Shown: positions 9,098-17,361 of the stretch, piece by piece | Layout of the letters: each line of letters starts with the position of its first letter | Numbering within the stretch: position 1 is the stretch's first letter | From: G963664115 sp965263045 | GTDB lineage: Bacteria > Acidobacteriota > Terriglobia > 20CM-2-55-15 | DNA: 64,000 nt | Reading direction: 5' to 3' | NCBI GenBank assembly: GCA_965263045.1 | Contig: CBDHGK010000006.1 | Span: 26,301-90,300 of the forward strand | Position numbers and translations under genes: made by a program | The notes under the pieces: model-generated | The model's input: only the letters and a program-made list of their open reading frames with translations | Told to the model about the DNA's origin: nothing | Databases searched by the model: none

Positions 9098-9291
9098 GCC
9101 GCCTTCCCTTTTATGGTGTGAGGGCTTCCCACTTCATTCAAACAATTGGAAAAGGAAAAGAATGTACCAAGTTCAAGGGGCCATCGCAACGCTATTTTCG
9201 AATTAAACATAGGCAGTCCGTCAAGGACTTCGGTCGGCGTTGCACCACGTGTAGCGCCCCCGGTTTCTTGGACAGATAGAACACACCATAA

Positions 9292-10197
9292 TCAAGCCGC
9301 CTGTTCGAGAGCAAGACGTTCTCGCGCCTGAATCTGAGAGAGAAAGCCAAGACGCTCAATCAACCAGGACTGGTTGTAGAGAGCGCGGAAGTCTTCGAGG
9401 GCTGTGACCCGTTCCGGGATCGATTGGAAGTGGCGGACCCAGAGCAGTTGTTCCTTGAGCGTTTTGAAGAAGCGTTCGATACAACCGTTGCCCTCCGGTT
9501 CGCGGACGAAGGCCGGCGGCGACTCGATGCCCAGCAAACGGATCTCGTTCTGGAAGTCATCGCTCATGAACTGGGAGCCGTGATCATGTCGGAGTTGGAG
9601 TCCCTCGGCGGCACCGGCCTGGAAGCCGCTGAAGTGTTCGTGGATACCTTGACGGATCGGTTCGAGGGCTTCAAAGCGCGTCGCGTGTTTCACGGCATGA
9701 ATACCGACGCATTCGGCCGTACAGTGATCCACGGCGGCGAAGACGCTGACCTGGCCGTCGTCGAGCGTGACGGTCGCCGTGGCATCGATGCCCCACATCT
9801 GGTTGGGACGATCGGTGGTGATCGTTCCGTTATGCGCCTTCTTCGCGAGGGGAGCGGCCTGGCGCTGGGGCGCCAGCAGCTGGGCTTCCCGCATTAGACG
9901 CAGTACCCGAGTCTTGGAGGTCCGGCCACCGGCCACCCTCAGCCGCGCCCAGAACTTTCGGTGGCCTTCCCCGGTAAACGGCGACACGGCGATCTCCTGT
10001 CGGATCCGTGCGGTCAGTTCCTCATCGGTGAACGGCATTCGCGGGCCGCGCTTGCGCGGCTCGACCGGATGGTTCTGTCGCTTCCGCTGCGCATAATACA
10101 TGGACCGGGGCACGCCCCAGGCCACCGCGACACGGGCCAGACCGTACGGATTTCCGGTGGTGGGCGAGGGGGTCCAGCTTATTTGTTCGACCTCCAC
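9292..10197 (-). CDS. IS3-family transposase OrfB (DDE integrase core)
   Basis: Catalytic transposase half of the IS3 element. The 301-residue protein has an N-terminal HTH_21-like part, then an rve core: first Asp in WGIDATATV, second in LRHDHGSQF, and Glu in GNGCIERFFKTLKEQ. All three catalytic residues are present. It begins with GTG and overlaps the end of orfA by 19 bases, fitting production of an OrfAB fusion by frameshifting. Length is normal, so the element may still be active. Confidence 0.9.
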   Translation of the reverse strand: MEVEQISWTPSPTTGNPYGLARVAVAWGVPRSMYYAQRKRQNHPVEPRKRGPRMPFTDEELTARIRQEIAVSPFTGEGHRKFWARLRVAGGRTSKTRVLRLMREAQLLAPQRQAAPLAKKAHNGTITTDRPNQMWGIDATATVTLDDGQVSVFAAVDHCTAECVGIHAVKHATRFEALEPIRQGIHEHFSGFQAGAAEGLQLRHDHGSQFMSDDFQNEIRLLGIESPPAFVREPEGNGCIERFFKTLKEQLLWVRHFQSIPERVTALEDFRALYNQSWLIERLGFLSQIQARERLALEQAA

Positions 10198-10454
10198 TGT
10201 AGAAAAGGTTTCTCGTCCTCCAGGTGCCGGATCCGTTCCCGCAACAGCTCGTTGTCCATCACCAGACCGGTCACATCTGACTTCAGGGTCTTCTTCTCCT
10301 GGTCGACGACATCCACGGTCCGGCTCTTCAAACCGGCTTCGCCTCTCTCCAGAAATGCCTCGCGCCAGCTTGTCAGCGTTGCGGCCGTAACTCCGTACTT
10401 ACGGCTCGTGGCCTCCAGTTGCGCTCCGCGCAACAGCTCCAACACCACGGTCAC
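10179..10454 (-). CDS. IS3-family transposase OrfA (HTH)
   Basis: Helix-turn-helix half of the IS3 transposase (ATSRKYGVTAATLTSW), followed by a leucine-zipper-like helix (ELLRERIRHLED). The frame is open to about 10545 and encodes family-like residues upstream (RWSVRRKV), but no ATG occurs there; GTG at 10454 is the first conventional start. The true N-terminus may thus use a non-standard start or have been lost. Confidence 0.8.
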   Translation of the reverse strand: MTVVLELLRGAQLEATSRKYGVTAATLTSWREAFLERGEAGLKSRTVDVVDQEKKTLKSDVTGLVMDNELLRERIRHLEDEKPFLQWRSNK

Positions 10455-10575
10455 CTTGCGACGGACCGACCAGCGGCCCTTTCCGCCCCGCGCTGAATCT
10501 GGGGCCGCTTCGATCCTCTGGACATATCGTGATCCTCCTGTTCTTTAGTTTCTCAAATCACTGTCCAAAAAAATC

Positions 10576-11098
10576 GTGGGGCGGGGACATCTCACCGGAG
10601 ACCGCAGCGACACAGCTTATCGATGCTGTGCTATCAATTGAATGGGAGTCCTTCCGCTACGCTGTAGGCCGGGCACTGCGACGGCTCGAACCCGGAGGCG
10701 TTTCGCGTCTCCTCGTTGAGAGGATGAGCGGCCTAGTGTCCGAACGCAAGGCAGCTGGGGATATTGCTGGTTGGTTACCCACGTCAGAGATCTCAAATGC
10801 GCTCGACGGTCTAGCTGATCGCGATAACGCTAACGAGGTAAGGTATGCCGCGCTCTCGGCACTTGACCGCCATCGCGACGAAAGGAGTGTCCGCGCACTT
10901 CTCGCGGCTTTCCCAACGGGAACGCTAGAGCGTCGCTGGAGTTTGTTGGTAGCGATCCTGGAAGCTGGCGACGCGCATCTACTCACCGATGGCGAAGATC
11001 TTCTTTGGCTAGGCAAGGTACTTTCAGATGACATACCAGCCGCGTTCGAGCATCACGCGAATTCCGTGTTGCTGCAGCGTAAGCAACAGGAAGACTGA
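10576..11098 (+). pseudogene. C-terminal remnant of a HEAT-repeat-like protein, cut by IS3
   Basis: The frame runs in from the IS3 right end without a start of its own. The 170 or so residues show helix pairs typical of HEAT repeats, clearest at EVRYAALSALDRHRDERSV followed by RALLAAF. The beginning is missing, so family and function cannot be set. HEAT-repeat tails occur in NACHT/STAND defence proteins and in many scaffolds; the surrounding defence content makes the former possible but no more. Confidence 0.5.
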
Positions 11099-11448
11099 AG
11101 AACGGGCTTGTTGTGTGCGGATTCCGACGCATGCCGTCCATCCTAGAGTAGTGACGACCGGCACGCCTCAAATGTTCACGGAAATTCCAAGCTCCACCGC
11201 GCCGCTGCACTTGCTTAGTAGCGGAATTCGGGGCGGCTTAATTCCCTGTCGTGGGCAGATCTGCGAGATGACCAACGTCAATAGAAATTCCCGCTCGTAG
11301 CTTTCTCAAGGTTTGCACCACGGAGGTCCACGAACAACTACTCAAGGCTCTCGCCTGCCTCTGGTCGCAATGATCAGGAATAGGGGCGCTGTCCTGTCCG
11401 TCGACAAGACCCGCCGGGACATCCCTCAACAGCAGTGAAACCACACCG
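11099..11448. other. Gap without a recognisable gene
   Basis: About 350 bases between the HEAT remnant and the partition locus. Open frames are short and lack ribosome sites or motifs. It presumably includes the upstream control region of the partition operon; I see no clear repeats apart from the inverted repeat annotated next. Confidence 0.4.
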
Positions 11449-11486
11449 CATAGCATCATAGCAGGACGTCATGCTATGATGCTATG
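11449..11486. promoter_or_regulatory. Perfect 15-bp inverted repeat: candidate parS/operator
   Basis: CATAGCATCATAGCA at 11449-11463 and its exact complement at 11472-11486 are separated by 8 bases. Each arm itself holds two ATAGCA/TGCTAT units. It sits about 80 bases before the ParA start. In type Ib par loci the small ribbon-helix-helix partner binds such repeats both as centromere and as autorepressor site. Confidence 0.7.
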
Positions 11487-11563
11487 TTTAAAACATTATG
11501 TCATGTGTTGTGAAATCGCGCTAGTGAATGACAGCATGACTACCTGCGCAGGTAGGAGAGTGG

Positions 11564-12220
11564 ATGGGATACATCATTGCAACAGCTTCACAAAAGGGCG
11601 GAGTGGGAAAATCCACACTCTGCCGGATGATAGCCAGAGAAGCCGCAACCAACGGTCTCAAGGCCAAGATCGCAGATTTCGATGTGCGCCAATCTACTAC
11701 CAAACGTTGGGCGGAGCGCCGGATGCAATATGGCATCCAGCCCACTATCCGCGCTGAAACCTTCATGAGAGTGTCTGAGGCGCTGAAAGACGCGGTCGAC
11801 TTCGATGTCTTCATCATGGACGGTGCGCCGCAGGCATCGCAGCAAACCAAAGAAATGGCTATCGCGGCGGATCTGCTCATCATCCCAACCGGTGATTCCT
11901 TCGAAGACCGCGAACCGGCCGTTGAACTGGCCAATGATCTCTACAGCGACGGGATAAGCCCGGGGAAGATAGCGTTTGCCTTGTGCAGAGTAGGGAACAG
12001 CAAAGCCCAATTGGCTGAAGCTAGAACCTATCTCGGCAAAACGCAATACACCGTGCTGAAGGGGGAAATGCCGGAGCGAGATAGCTTCAAGACCTTGATT
12101 AGAGACGGCCGTGCGCCGACAGAGTCACCCTTTAAATCTCTGCGTGAGCGATCGGAAATAATGGCCCAGAACGCGATAGATGCTCTTGTGAGGGCCAGTC
12201 AAAGCGAGGTAGTTGCATAA
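11564..12220 (+). CDS. parA: ParA-family plasmid partition ATPase
   Basis: Walker-type cytoskeletal ATPase that positions plasmid copies on the nucleoid. The 218-residue protein has the deviant Walker A KGGVGKST at residues 11-18, Walker A' in AKIADFDVRQST, and Walker B in FDVFIMDGAPQ. It lacks the N-terminal HTH of long ParAs, so it belongs to the short (type Ib) class, where the partner protein does the repression. The stop overlaps the next start (TAATG), as is typical of par operons. Confidence 0.92.
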   Translation: MGYIIATASQKGGVGKSTLCRMIAREAATNGLKAKIADFDVRQSTTKRWAERRMQYGIQPTIRAETFMRVSEALKDAVDFDVFIMDGAPQASQQTKEMAIAADLLIIPTGDSFEDREPAVELANDLYSDGISPGKIAFALCRVGNSKAQLAEARTYLGKTQYTVLKGEMPERDSFKTLIRDGRAPTESPFKSLRERSEIMAQNAIDALVRASQSEVVA

Positions 12221-12471
12221 TGGGTACCAATTTCCCGAAGAAAGTGGACACGTCCGAGCCGCCACAAGCAGTGCTGAAGAACAGAACCGGCAACCTCGAC
12301 AGGCCAGAGCGTCACCGCGACGAAAAAGAAATGGTCAAAAAACCGCTTCAGTTCAAGGTGCCGGAAACGGTTTTTAATGAATTCTCACGGCGGGCGCATG
12401 AGGACTTCGGCCACCAGAAGGGAGCGAAGCTCAATTTGTTCATGGAGATGTGGAGAGTCTATCAAAAGTAA
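12220..12471 (+). CDS. Small partition partner, probable ribbon-helix-helix protein
   Basis: The 83-residue basic protein is coupled to parA. Its C-terminal half (LQFKVPETVFNEFSRRAHE, then KLNLFMEMWRVY) fits a ribbon-helix-helix DNA-binding fold, preceded by a disordered charged N-terminus of the kind that stimulates ParA. Expected role: binds the centromere repeats and represses the operon. Assignment rests on position, size and fold pattern rather than sequence identity. Confidence 0.7.
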   Translation: MGTNFPKKVDTSEPPQAVLKNRTGNLDRPERHRDEKEMVKKPLQFKVPETVFNEFSRRAHEDFGHQKGAKLNLFMEMWRVYQK

Positions 12472-12473
12472 TG

Positions 12474-12505
12474 TCATGATAGAAGCATAGCATGCTGTCA
12501 TGACT
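12474..12505. repeat. Imperfect palindrome downstream of par operon
   Basis: GTCATGA and TCATGAC flank AGCATAGCATGCT, giving a near-perfect palindrome just after the par stop codon. It shares the GCATAGCAT word with the upstream inverted repeat, so it may be a second partner-protein binding site or a terminator stem. Confidence 0.5.
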
Positions 12506-12982
12506 TTACGGGAACTGCTGTTTCCACGCGAAATCGTTAGCGCCTTCGAAGTTGCACATCTCCCGATTCGGAACGGTGGAAAACCCCAGTGTCCTCGGAT
12601 GATTTAGCGCGCATACGATATGAATGATAATGTCCTTTATCGTTCATTGACGGGCGGGACGGAAACGGTCCGGGAAAGCTCGTAATGCCGGAGCGCTCCC
12701 TTACGTGGAGTAATAAGAAAGATTCCCGGTACCTGCCCAATTTGTTTGGTTTCAAAGACTTCTCGAAATTATCGCCATTCTGCGGGGCCTGGATGCCGAT
12801 CCCCTGAGCGCTCAGGCAGTGGAACCCATTTTCGGGTGAGGAAGCGCTGCACCGGTCAGCTCATGGCAGGTCTGGACGACCTGCAGGCCGACAATGCAAG
12901 CCGATACGCCGGACGCAATGCCCCGGCAAGCGTAGGAATACGTTCCCCTTGACGCATGGTGACATATTTGCCACCATGCCCT
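12506..12982. other. Gap without a recognisable gene
   Basis: About 480 bases. Short frames on both strands have no supporting motif. The final part holds the leader of the toxin-antitoxin pair. Confidence 0.4.
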
Positions 12983-13337
12983 ATGAGAGGCAGAGATACC
13001 CGTCCGGTCTCGTGGATCAGGGCGGCCCGTAAGGCTTTCGATGGCTTTCCCCGAAAATGCGCAGAACGCGATCATGCGGGCGCTGACGGTCGCGGCCGAA
13101 GGCCGTAAGTCCGACATCGCCAAGCCGCTGAAGGGTTTCGGTTCAGGCATATTTGAGGTGGTGCTCAGGTATCGCACCGATGCGTATCGGACTGTCTACG
13201 CTGTGCAGCTTGAGGAGCGGGTTTGGGTTTTGCACGCCTTCCAGAAGAAGGCGAAGCAGGGCATCAAGGCGCCGAAGCAGGATATTGATCTGATCCGCGA
13301 GCGGTTCAAGCGATTGAAGAAGGAGTTACAGCAATGA
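12983..13337 (+). pseudogene. RelE/HigB-like toxin gene with a frameshift
   Basis: Phage-derived Gp49/HigB-like mRNA interferase. Starting at ATG 12983 the frame reads the expected family N-terminus (VSWIRAARKAFDGFP); it then hits a run of four C at 13049-13052 and leaves frame. From 13053 the rest of the toxin (AKPLKGFGSGIFEVVLRY, VWVLHAFQKKAKQGI) continues in the next frame. Three Cs would restore a single protein. An ATG at 13041 could start a product lacking the first 22 residues. The stop overlaps the antitoxin start by 4 bases. Either a dead toxin or a sequencing error in a homopolymer. Confidence 0.8.
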
Positions 13338-13666
13338 GCAGAACAGACGACGATTTTGAGTTAGTGCGCGGCAGCGGCAATGTCTTCCGTGACTTCGGCC
13401 GCATTGACGCCGACGTGCAGCAGACCAAGGCACTTCTGGCCGCCCGCATCATCGGCATTCTTGACGATGAAGGACTTTCGACGCGCAAGGCCGAGGGCCG
13501 CACCGGTGTCAGCCATGCGGACTTTACCCGCATCCGCAACGTGCAGCTTGACCGCTTCACTATTGACCGTTTGATGACCGTACTCAACAAGCTCGGCCAA
13601 CACGTGGATGTGCAGATCGACGTTCACCCGCGCGAGGCTGCTGAAGAAGCGCCGATGCGTTCGTGA
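13334..13666 (+). CDS. HigA-like XRE antitoxin
   Basis: The 110-residue protein with an XRE-type helix-turn-helix in the middle (STRKAEGRTGVSHADFTRIR) and the DRLMTVLNKLGQHVDVQI ending typical of antitoxins paired with Gp49/HigB toxins. It should neutralise the toxin and repress the operon. It appears intact although the toxin ahead of it is frameshifted, so repression may persist without a working toxin. Confidence 0.85.
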   Translation: MSRTDDDFELVRGSGNVFRDFGRIDADVQQTKALLAARIIGILDDEGLSTRKAEGRTGVSHADFTRIRNVQLDRFTIDRLMTVLNKLGQHVDVQIDVHPREAAEEAPMRS

Positions 13667-13756
13667 GTTGTTTACCTATTTGAACAGCCGATCCAAAAAG
13701 TGTTTCTTAATTCTTCAGTGGATTCTGTGCGAAATACGTCAGACGACGTACACCCC

Positions 13757-13774
13757 GATCCATGCAACAACGCT
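13757..13774. repeat. Solitary IS5-type terminal repeat
   Basis: GATCCATGCAACAACGCT is identical over 18 bases to the right end of the IS5-type element at 46773-46790. No transposase is attached, so this is a scar or a fragment left by deletion. Confidence 0.6.
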
Positions 13775-13836
13775 CTTGACAACGTCTGAAGATATTACCT
13801 GTTGAGTATGATCATATTGTTAATCATACTTTTTGC

Positions 13837-14142
13837 GTGAGTCATAGTGCACGCATCACCATCACGCTTTCCGGCGACCTCGTCGAGGGGATCGACCGGC
13901 TTGCACGGAATCGTAGCCGCTTCATCGCCGAAGCTGTCCAGCACGAGTTAGATCGGCGGCAGCGCGATGCCCTCCTCCAGTCGCTCAGGAGCCCACATCC
14001 AGAGACCATCGAACTTGCCGACATAGGCTTGGCCGACTGGGCTTCAGACCTGCCCAACGATGATGAGGGCCTCGTCGATCCAAGAGGCGGGACCGCCGTT
14101 CGCTGGATTGAAGATCGTGGCTGGGTGAAAGAACCGACGTGA
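13837..14142 (+). CDS. Ribbon-helix-helix antitoxin partner of MazF
   Basis: The 101-residue protein starts at GTG and opens with ARITITLSGDLVEGIDRLA followed by NRSRFIAEAVQHEL, a clear ribbon-helix-helix. The acidic C-terminus (LADWASDLPNDDEGL) is the expected toxin-binding tail. It overlaps the toxin by 4 bases and should act as antitoxin and autorepressor. No good ribosome site precedes the GTG. Confidence 0.8.
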   Translation: MSHSARITITLSGDLVEGIDRLARNRSRFIAEAVQHELDRRQRDALLQSLRSPHPETIELADIGLADWASDLPNDDEGLVDPRGGTAVRWIEDRGWVKEPT

Positions 14143-14510
14143 AGTGTTCACGAGGTACCGTTGTTCTCGTTGAGCTTGATCCGACCGTTGGCCGCGAGCA
14201 ACGTGGTTTTCGCCCTTGTATCGCGGTTAGCGATCCGACCGTGAATGTGGATCAGCGGTTCCCCTTGATTGCAGTGGTCCCAGTCACCGGTACCAAAGGA
14301 TCGGGTGCGCTGTATCCCACGTTAAGCCCGGGAGTCAGTGGCCTCACGAAACAGTCGTGCGCCCTCGTGGACCATCTCCGTTCTATCGACAAACGCCGCA
14401 TCCGGAGGATCTTCGGACAGCTGACGCCGGGCGAACTTGCCAGCATCGACCAAGGCCTCACACTGTTTCTTGGCCTCGAGGATGGTACCGTCGAGTCGAC
14501 GCAAAGCTAG
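14139..14510 (+). CDS. mazF: MazF/PemK-family mRNA interferase toxin
   Basis: Sequence-specific endoribonuclease of a type II toxin-antitoxin pair. The 123-residue protein has the family landmarks: RGTVVLVELDPTVGREQRG, RPCIAVSDP, FPLIAVVPVTGTKG and SCALVDHLRSIDKRRI. The basic residue after REQ and the Thr of PVTGT, important in MazF catalysis, are present. The start is GTG overlapping the antitoxin stop. It looks complete and functional. Confidence 0.93.
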   Translation: MKCSRGTVVLVELDPTVGREQRGFRPCIAVSDPTVNVDQRFPLIAVVPVTGTKGSGALYPTLSPGVSGLTKQSCALVDHLRSIDKRRIRRIFGQLTPGELASIDQGLTLFLGLEDGTVESTQS

Positions 14511-14563
14511 CTGAAAGTGGGAGAACGGACATTATGCTTTGGCCATGAAATGAGAACGACGAC

Positions 14564-14728
14564 ATGAACCGAAGCAAAACTGGACGAGAAATGTGCCCTC
14601 GAATTACTGAGTATCATCTGACAATGTCCGGGATATTCGGATTCCTGTGCGCAGTGCATGCGGAGGATCCTCCGGACCTTGTTGTGAACTGGAATGACGG
14701 TGCTCAATGGGGCGTGGAGGTTACTCGG
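14564..14728 (+). pseudogene. N-terminal fragment of a nuclease-like protein cut by an IS
   Basis: From ATG 14564 the frame encodes about 55 residues ending DPPDLVVNWNDGAQWGVEVT, then meets the insertion-sequence end at 14729. The DPPD...(hydrophobic)..VEVT pattern is seen in PD-(D/E)xK-like nuclease or restriction proteins. No continuation is found after the element at 15559, so the remainder has been lost. Confidence 0.45.
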
Positions 14729-14790
14729 TGGACTTCCCCGGGTTTAGTGGACACCGCAGATAGGGCGACAATGCCCGATGGAGGTGTCCC

Positions 14791-15138
14791 ATGACGAGAA
14801 AAAGACGAGCTTTCAGGCCGGAGTACAAGGCTGAGGTTGTTTGCCTGGTGCGTGACGGTGGAAAGGGTATCGCAGCAGTAGTCCGGGATCTGGGCTTGAC
14901 TGAATCAGCGGTGCGTAATTGGGTGTCACGAAGCGAGGCCGATGCGGGGCGCGGCGGCGGCAAGGTCTTGAGCACCGCCGAGCGGTGGCGCCCAACACCC
15001 TCGACCGTCAGTTCGCAGTCACACGTCCCAATGTGGCTTGGGTCGGGGATATTACGTACGTGTGGACCCTGGAGGGCTGGCTGTATCTGTGCGTCATTCT
15101 CGATCTATACTCGAGGCGTGTCATGGGTTGGGCGATGA
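14791..15138 (+). pseudogene. IS3-type OrfA fused out of frame after deletion
   Basis: The first 65 or so residues are a normal IS3 OrfA HTH protein (RRAFRPEYKAEVVCLV, LTESAVRNWVSR). After the STAER motif the frame runs into OrfB DNA in the wrong phase, so the tail is nonsense. A ribosome site (GGAGGTGTCCC) precedes the ATG. Confidence 0.75.
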
Positions 15139-15527
15139 GTGCGCGTATTGACCAGGCGTTGACAGTGCGTGCCCTGAGCATGGCCCTTGAGGCGTGTGAT
15201 CCAGGGCCCGGACTGATTCATCACTCCGACCGAGGCAGTCAGTACGCTGCCAACGACTACCAAAGCCTCCTGCGCGCACGGGGCATTACTTGTAGTATGA
15301 GCCGCAAGGGCAACTGCTGGGACAATGCCGTGGCCGAGAGCTTCTTCGCCACGTTAAAGGTCGAGTTCATTCACGAGTCGCTGTTCCGCACACGTTCTCA
15401 GGCAACTACTGAAATCTTCGAGTACATCGAAGCGTTTTACAATCGCGTACGCAGGCATTCATTTATCGGTTACGTCAGCCCACAGGAATTCGAGAGTGAC
15501 TATGTTCGGCTGCACAGCGCAGCTTAA
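14919..15527 (+). CDS. IS3-type transposase OrfB, catalytic domain retained
   Basis: The DDE domain is complete: first Asp in WVGDITYVWT, second in IHHSDRGSQY, Glu in DNAVAESFFATLK, and the C-terminus ends normally. Recognisable OrfB begins at about 14985 (VAPNTLDRQFAVTRPN), so the N-terminal HTH_21 part is deleted. Residues before that come from antisense-frame OrfA DNA. Whether this shortened protein can be made or act is unknown. Confidence 0.75.
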   Translation: MGVTKRGRCGARRRQGLEHRRAVAPNTLDRQFAVTRPNVAWVGDITYVWTLEGWLYLCVILDLYSRRVMGWAMSARIDQALTVRALSMALEACDPGPGLIHHSDRGSQYAANDYQSLLRARGITCSMSRKGNCWDNAVAESFFATLKVEFIHESLFRTRSQATTEIFEYIEAFYNRVRRHSFIGYVSPQEFESDYVRLHSAA

Positions 15528-15582
15528 ACCAAGTGTCCACTAAATCCGGGGAAGTCCATGCTGTGGACTTACGGTTTTCACC

Positions 15583-16023
15583 TTGAGGCATCGAACTTTG
15601 CCAGCGGTCGCCGAAACGTCGTCAGCGCATCACCATGCGGTCATCCTGTTCGACGGAACGTGCGCGTTTTGCGAGGGGGCGGTGAAGTTCATTGCTCGCC
15701 GCGACCCTGCCGGGTATTTCAAGTACGGCGCGTCGCAGTCGCCCACAGCCGCTGCGTTGCTCGCGCCGTATGGCATCGGCCGCGAGACGGCCCGCAGCAT
15801 CGTGCTCATCGAGGCTGGGCAGGTCTATCTGCGGTCGACGGCCTCGCTACGGATTGCGCGTCGTCTGCCGTTTCCGTGGAGCCTCGCTGGCGCGTTGCTG
15901 GTCGTCCCACGCCCACTGCGCGACGCGGTCTACCGCGTCGTCGCGGCCGTACGCCAGCGGCTAGCCGGTTCATCAAATGCGTGCGAGGTGCCCCCGCCAG
16001 AGATCCGCCAGCGGCTCGTGTAG
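15583..16023 (+). CDS. DCC-family thiol-disulfide oxidoreductase-like protein (DUF393)
   Basis: Thioredoxin-like fold protein of the DCC family; physiological role poorly known. The hallmark VILFDGTCAFCEGAVKFI, with its Cys-x-x-Cys, lies at about residues 20-37, followed by ARRDPAGYFKYGASQSP and a hydrophobic helix (about 95-112). The 5' end is uncertain: the shown start is a TTG only 25 bases from the IS end, and no ATG lies in frame before the DCC motif. The insertion may have removed the native start and promoter. Confidence 0.75.
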   Translation: MRHRTLPAVAETSSAHHHAVILFDGTCAFCEGAVKFIARRDPAGYFKYGASQSPTAAALLAPYGIGRETARSIVLIEAGQVYLRSTASLRIARRLPFPWSLAGALLVVPRPLRDAVYRVVAAVRQRLAGSSNACEVPPPEIRQRLV

Positions 16024-16217
16024 CCCACAGCGCAGGCGCTCCTGTCGGGCATGGGGTTCTTCATCGTCGGCGTGGCGCTCGCCGGGGGCTGTGTGAGGGT
16101 CGTCGTCGAGGTCGGATCGGGCGTCGGAACGGCGACCAAAAGATGATCCAGAAGGGCACGTATGGATCATCTGTCCGACTGAGGCGTTACCAACAGGTTC
16201 AAGTGATCGTCGCAACA

Positions 16218-16610
16218 CTACTCTCGGGGTAAGCGTAGGTAGGCGTCAAGGACTTCGGCAGGTGTCTTCCATCCGAGAGTCTTGCGGGGGCGACTGTTCA
16301 GAGCAGAGGCGACAGCTTCGAGATCGTCGCGGGAGTGCCTCGACAGGTCGGTACCCTTCGGGAAGTACTGGCGCAGCAAACCGTTGGTGTTCTCGTTCGG
16401 ACCGCGCTGCCAGGGGCTATGGGGGTCGCAGAAGAAGATCCCCAGGCCGGTGTCGACGCGAAGTTGGGTGTGTTGCGCCATCTCGGCCCCCTGGTCCCAG
16501 GTCAGTGTTCGGCGAATCTGTTCTGGGAGCTTAGTGATCGATGGCGCGATGGCGTCTCGGACAGCTTTGGCGCCGGGATCGCGGCCCGGGCCGGACCGTT
16601 CTTGACCGAC
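16218..16610 (-). pseudogene. IS30-family transposase, C-terminal fragment
   Basis: The minus-strand frame encodes the end of an IS30 transposase (TWDQGAEMAQH, FFCDPHSPWQRGPNENTNG, LLRQYFPKGTDL, then the usual LNSRPRKTLGWKTPAEV tail). It contains the second Asp and final Glu of the DDE triad, but the N-terminal half is absent beyond about 16610, where it abuts the exonuclease gene. No terminal repeats identified, so this is a dead remnant. Confidence 0.85.
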
Positions 16611-16620
16611 CTGATCGGGA

Positions 16621-17154
16621 TTAGGCTGTGTCGTGGGCTAAGGAGGACTGTTGGAGCCGCTGCCAGCCATTAGCCTCCGCAGCCAGTACGATGCGCGCAC
16701 ACGCTTCCGCGTCGGAACCAGCGTCGTGGTGACGTAACGGGATCCGAAGTCGACGGCAAACATCGGGTAACCTAGTCGGGTAGATTCCCCACTGGGTGCG
16801 GGCAAGCTGGACCGTACAGGTGAACGGAACCCGAGGCACCCGGATACCATACGTGGCGCAACATGCGTGGAGGATACTACTGTCGAACGGCGCGTTGTGG
16901 GCAGCGATGAACTCAGCGTTGTCGATCCACGCTTGCAGGGTGGGCCAGAGTTCGCCAAAGGTGGGCGAGGCGCGCACGTCCTGCCACCGGAGGCCATGGA
17001 TACCAGTGAACGCTAACTGCGCGTCAGGCGGCCGGATCAGGAACGACCGAGTGACCTCGATCCGGCCACACCGAACTGCGGTTAGGCCGACCGCACAGGC
17101 GCTGTTACGGCGGTGATTAGCGGTTTCGAAGTCGATCGCGACAAAGGAACTCAC
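16621..17154 (-). CDS. DnaQ-like 3'-5' exonuclease (DEDDh)
   Basis: Predicted single-strand DNA or RNA exonuclease. The 177-residue protein starts at GTG (17154) and at once shows Exo I, FVAIDFETAN. Exo II is in HNAPFDSSIL, and Exo III in HHDAGSDAEACARI, with the His that defines the DEDDh class. All acidic residues are present. It is a stand-alone exonuclease domain like those in phage and mobile-element genes, not a polymerase III epsilon. Its 3' end abuts an IS30 fragment, and its C-terminal LAHDTA may include junction-derived residues. Confidence 0.85.
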   Translation of the reverse strand: MSSFVAIDFETANHRRNSACAVGLTAVRCGRIEVTRSFLIRPPDAQLAFTGIHGLRWQDVRASPTFGELWPTLQAWIDNAEFIAAHNAPFDSSILHACCATYGIRVPRVPFTCTVQLARTQWGIYPTRLPDVCRRLRIPLRHHDAGSDAEACARIVLAAEANGWQRLQQSSLAHDTA

Positions 17155-17361
17155 GGTGATTTCCAGCGATGAAGCCAGCCCCGACAGAAGCATAGCACGG
17201 GCTGGGTCAAAGTCACCGCATAGGCAAGGAACGATTGGTGCGGGCTAGCTCAGTCCTGTCGACCACCTGATCTATGTTGCTGCCGTCGCCGAGGCACCGG
17301 GATCGGTCTTCATGATCCCGCACCCGGAACAACGCGTCGGTATGAGATCGCGGGTTTTCAT

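Larger units (their letters stand above)
9262..10575 (-). mobile_element. IS3-family insertion sequence
   Basis: Inverted ends: GGTTTCTTGGACAG at 9262-9275 pairs, with mismatches, with the complement of 10561-10575 (TTTTTTGGACAG). About 1.3 kb, the usual IS3 size, with the orfA/orfB pair on the minus strand. The right end joins directly to the cut-off coding frame that runs to 11098, so insertion there removed the front of a gene. Confidence 0.75.
14729..15558 (+). mobile_element. Shortened IS3-type element with intact ends
   Basis: 26-bp terminal inverted repeats at 14729-14754 and 15533-15558 (start TGGACTTCCCCGG) differ at one position. The element is only 830 bp, against about 1.2 kb for a full IS3 element. 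OrfA stops resembling the family at about 14980, and from the same point an OrfB frame picks up in mid-protein, indicating an internal deletion of roughly 0.4 kb. Confidence 0.8.
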
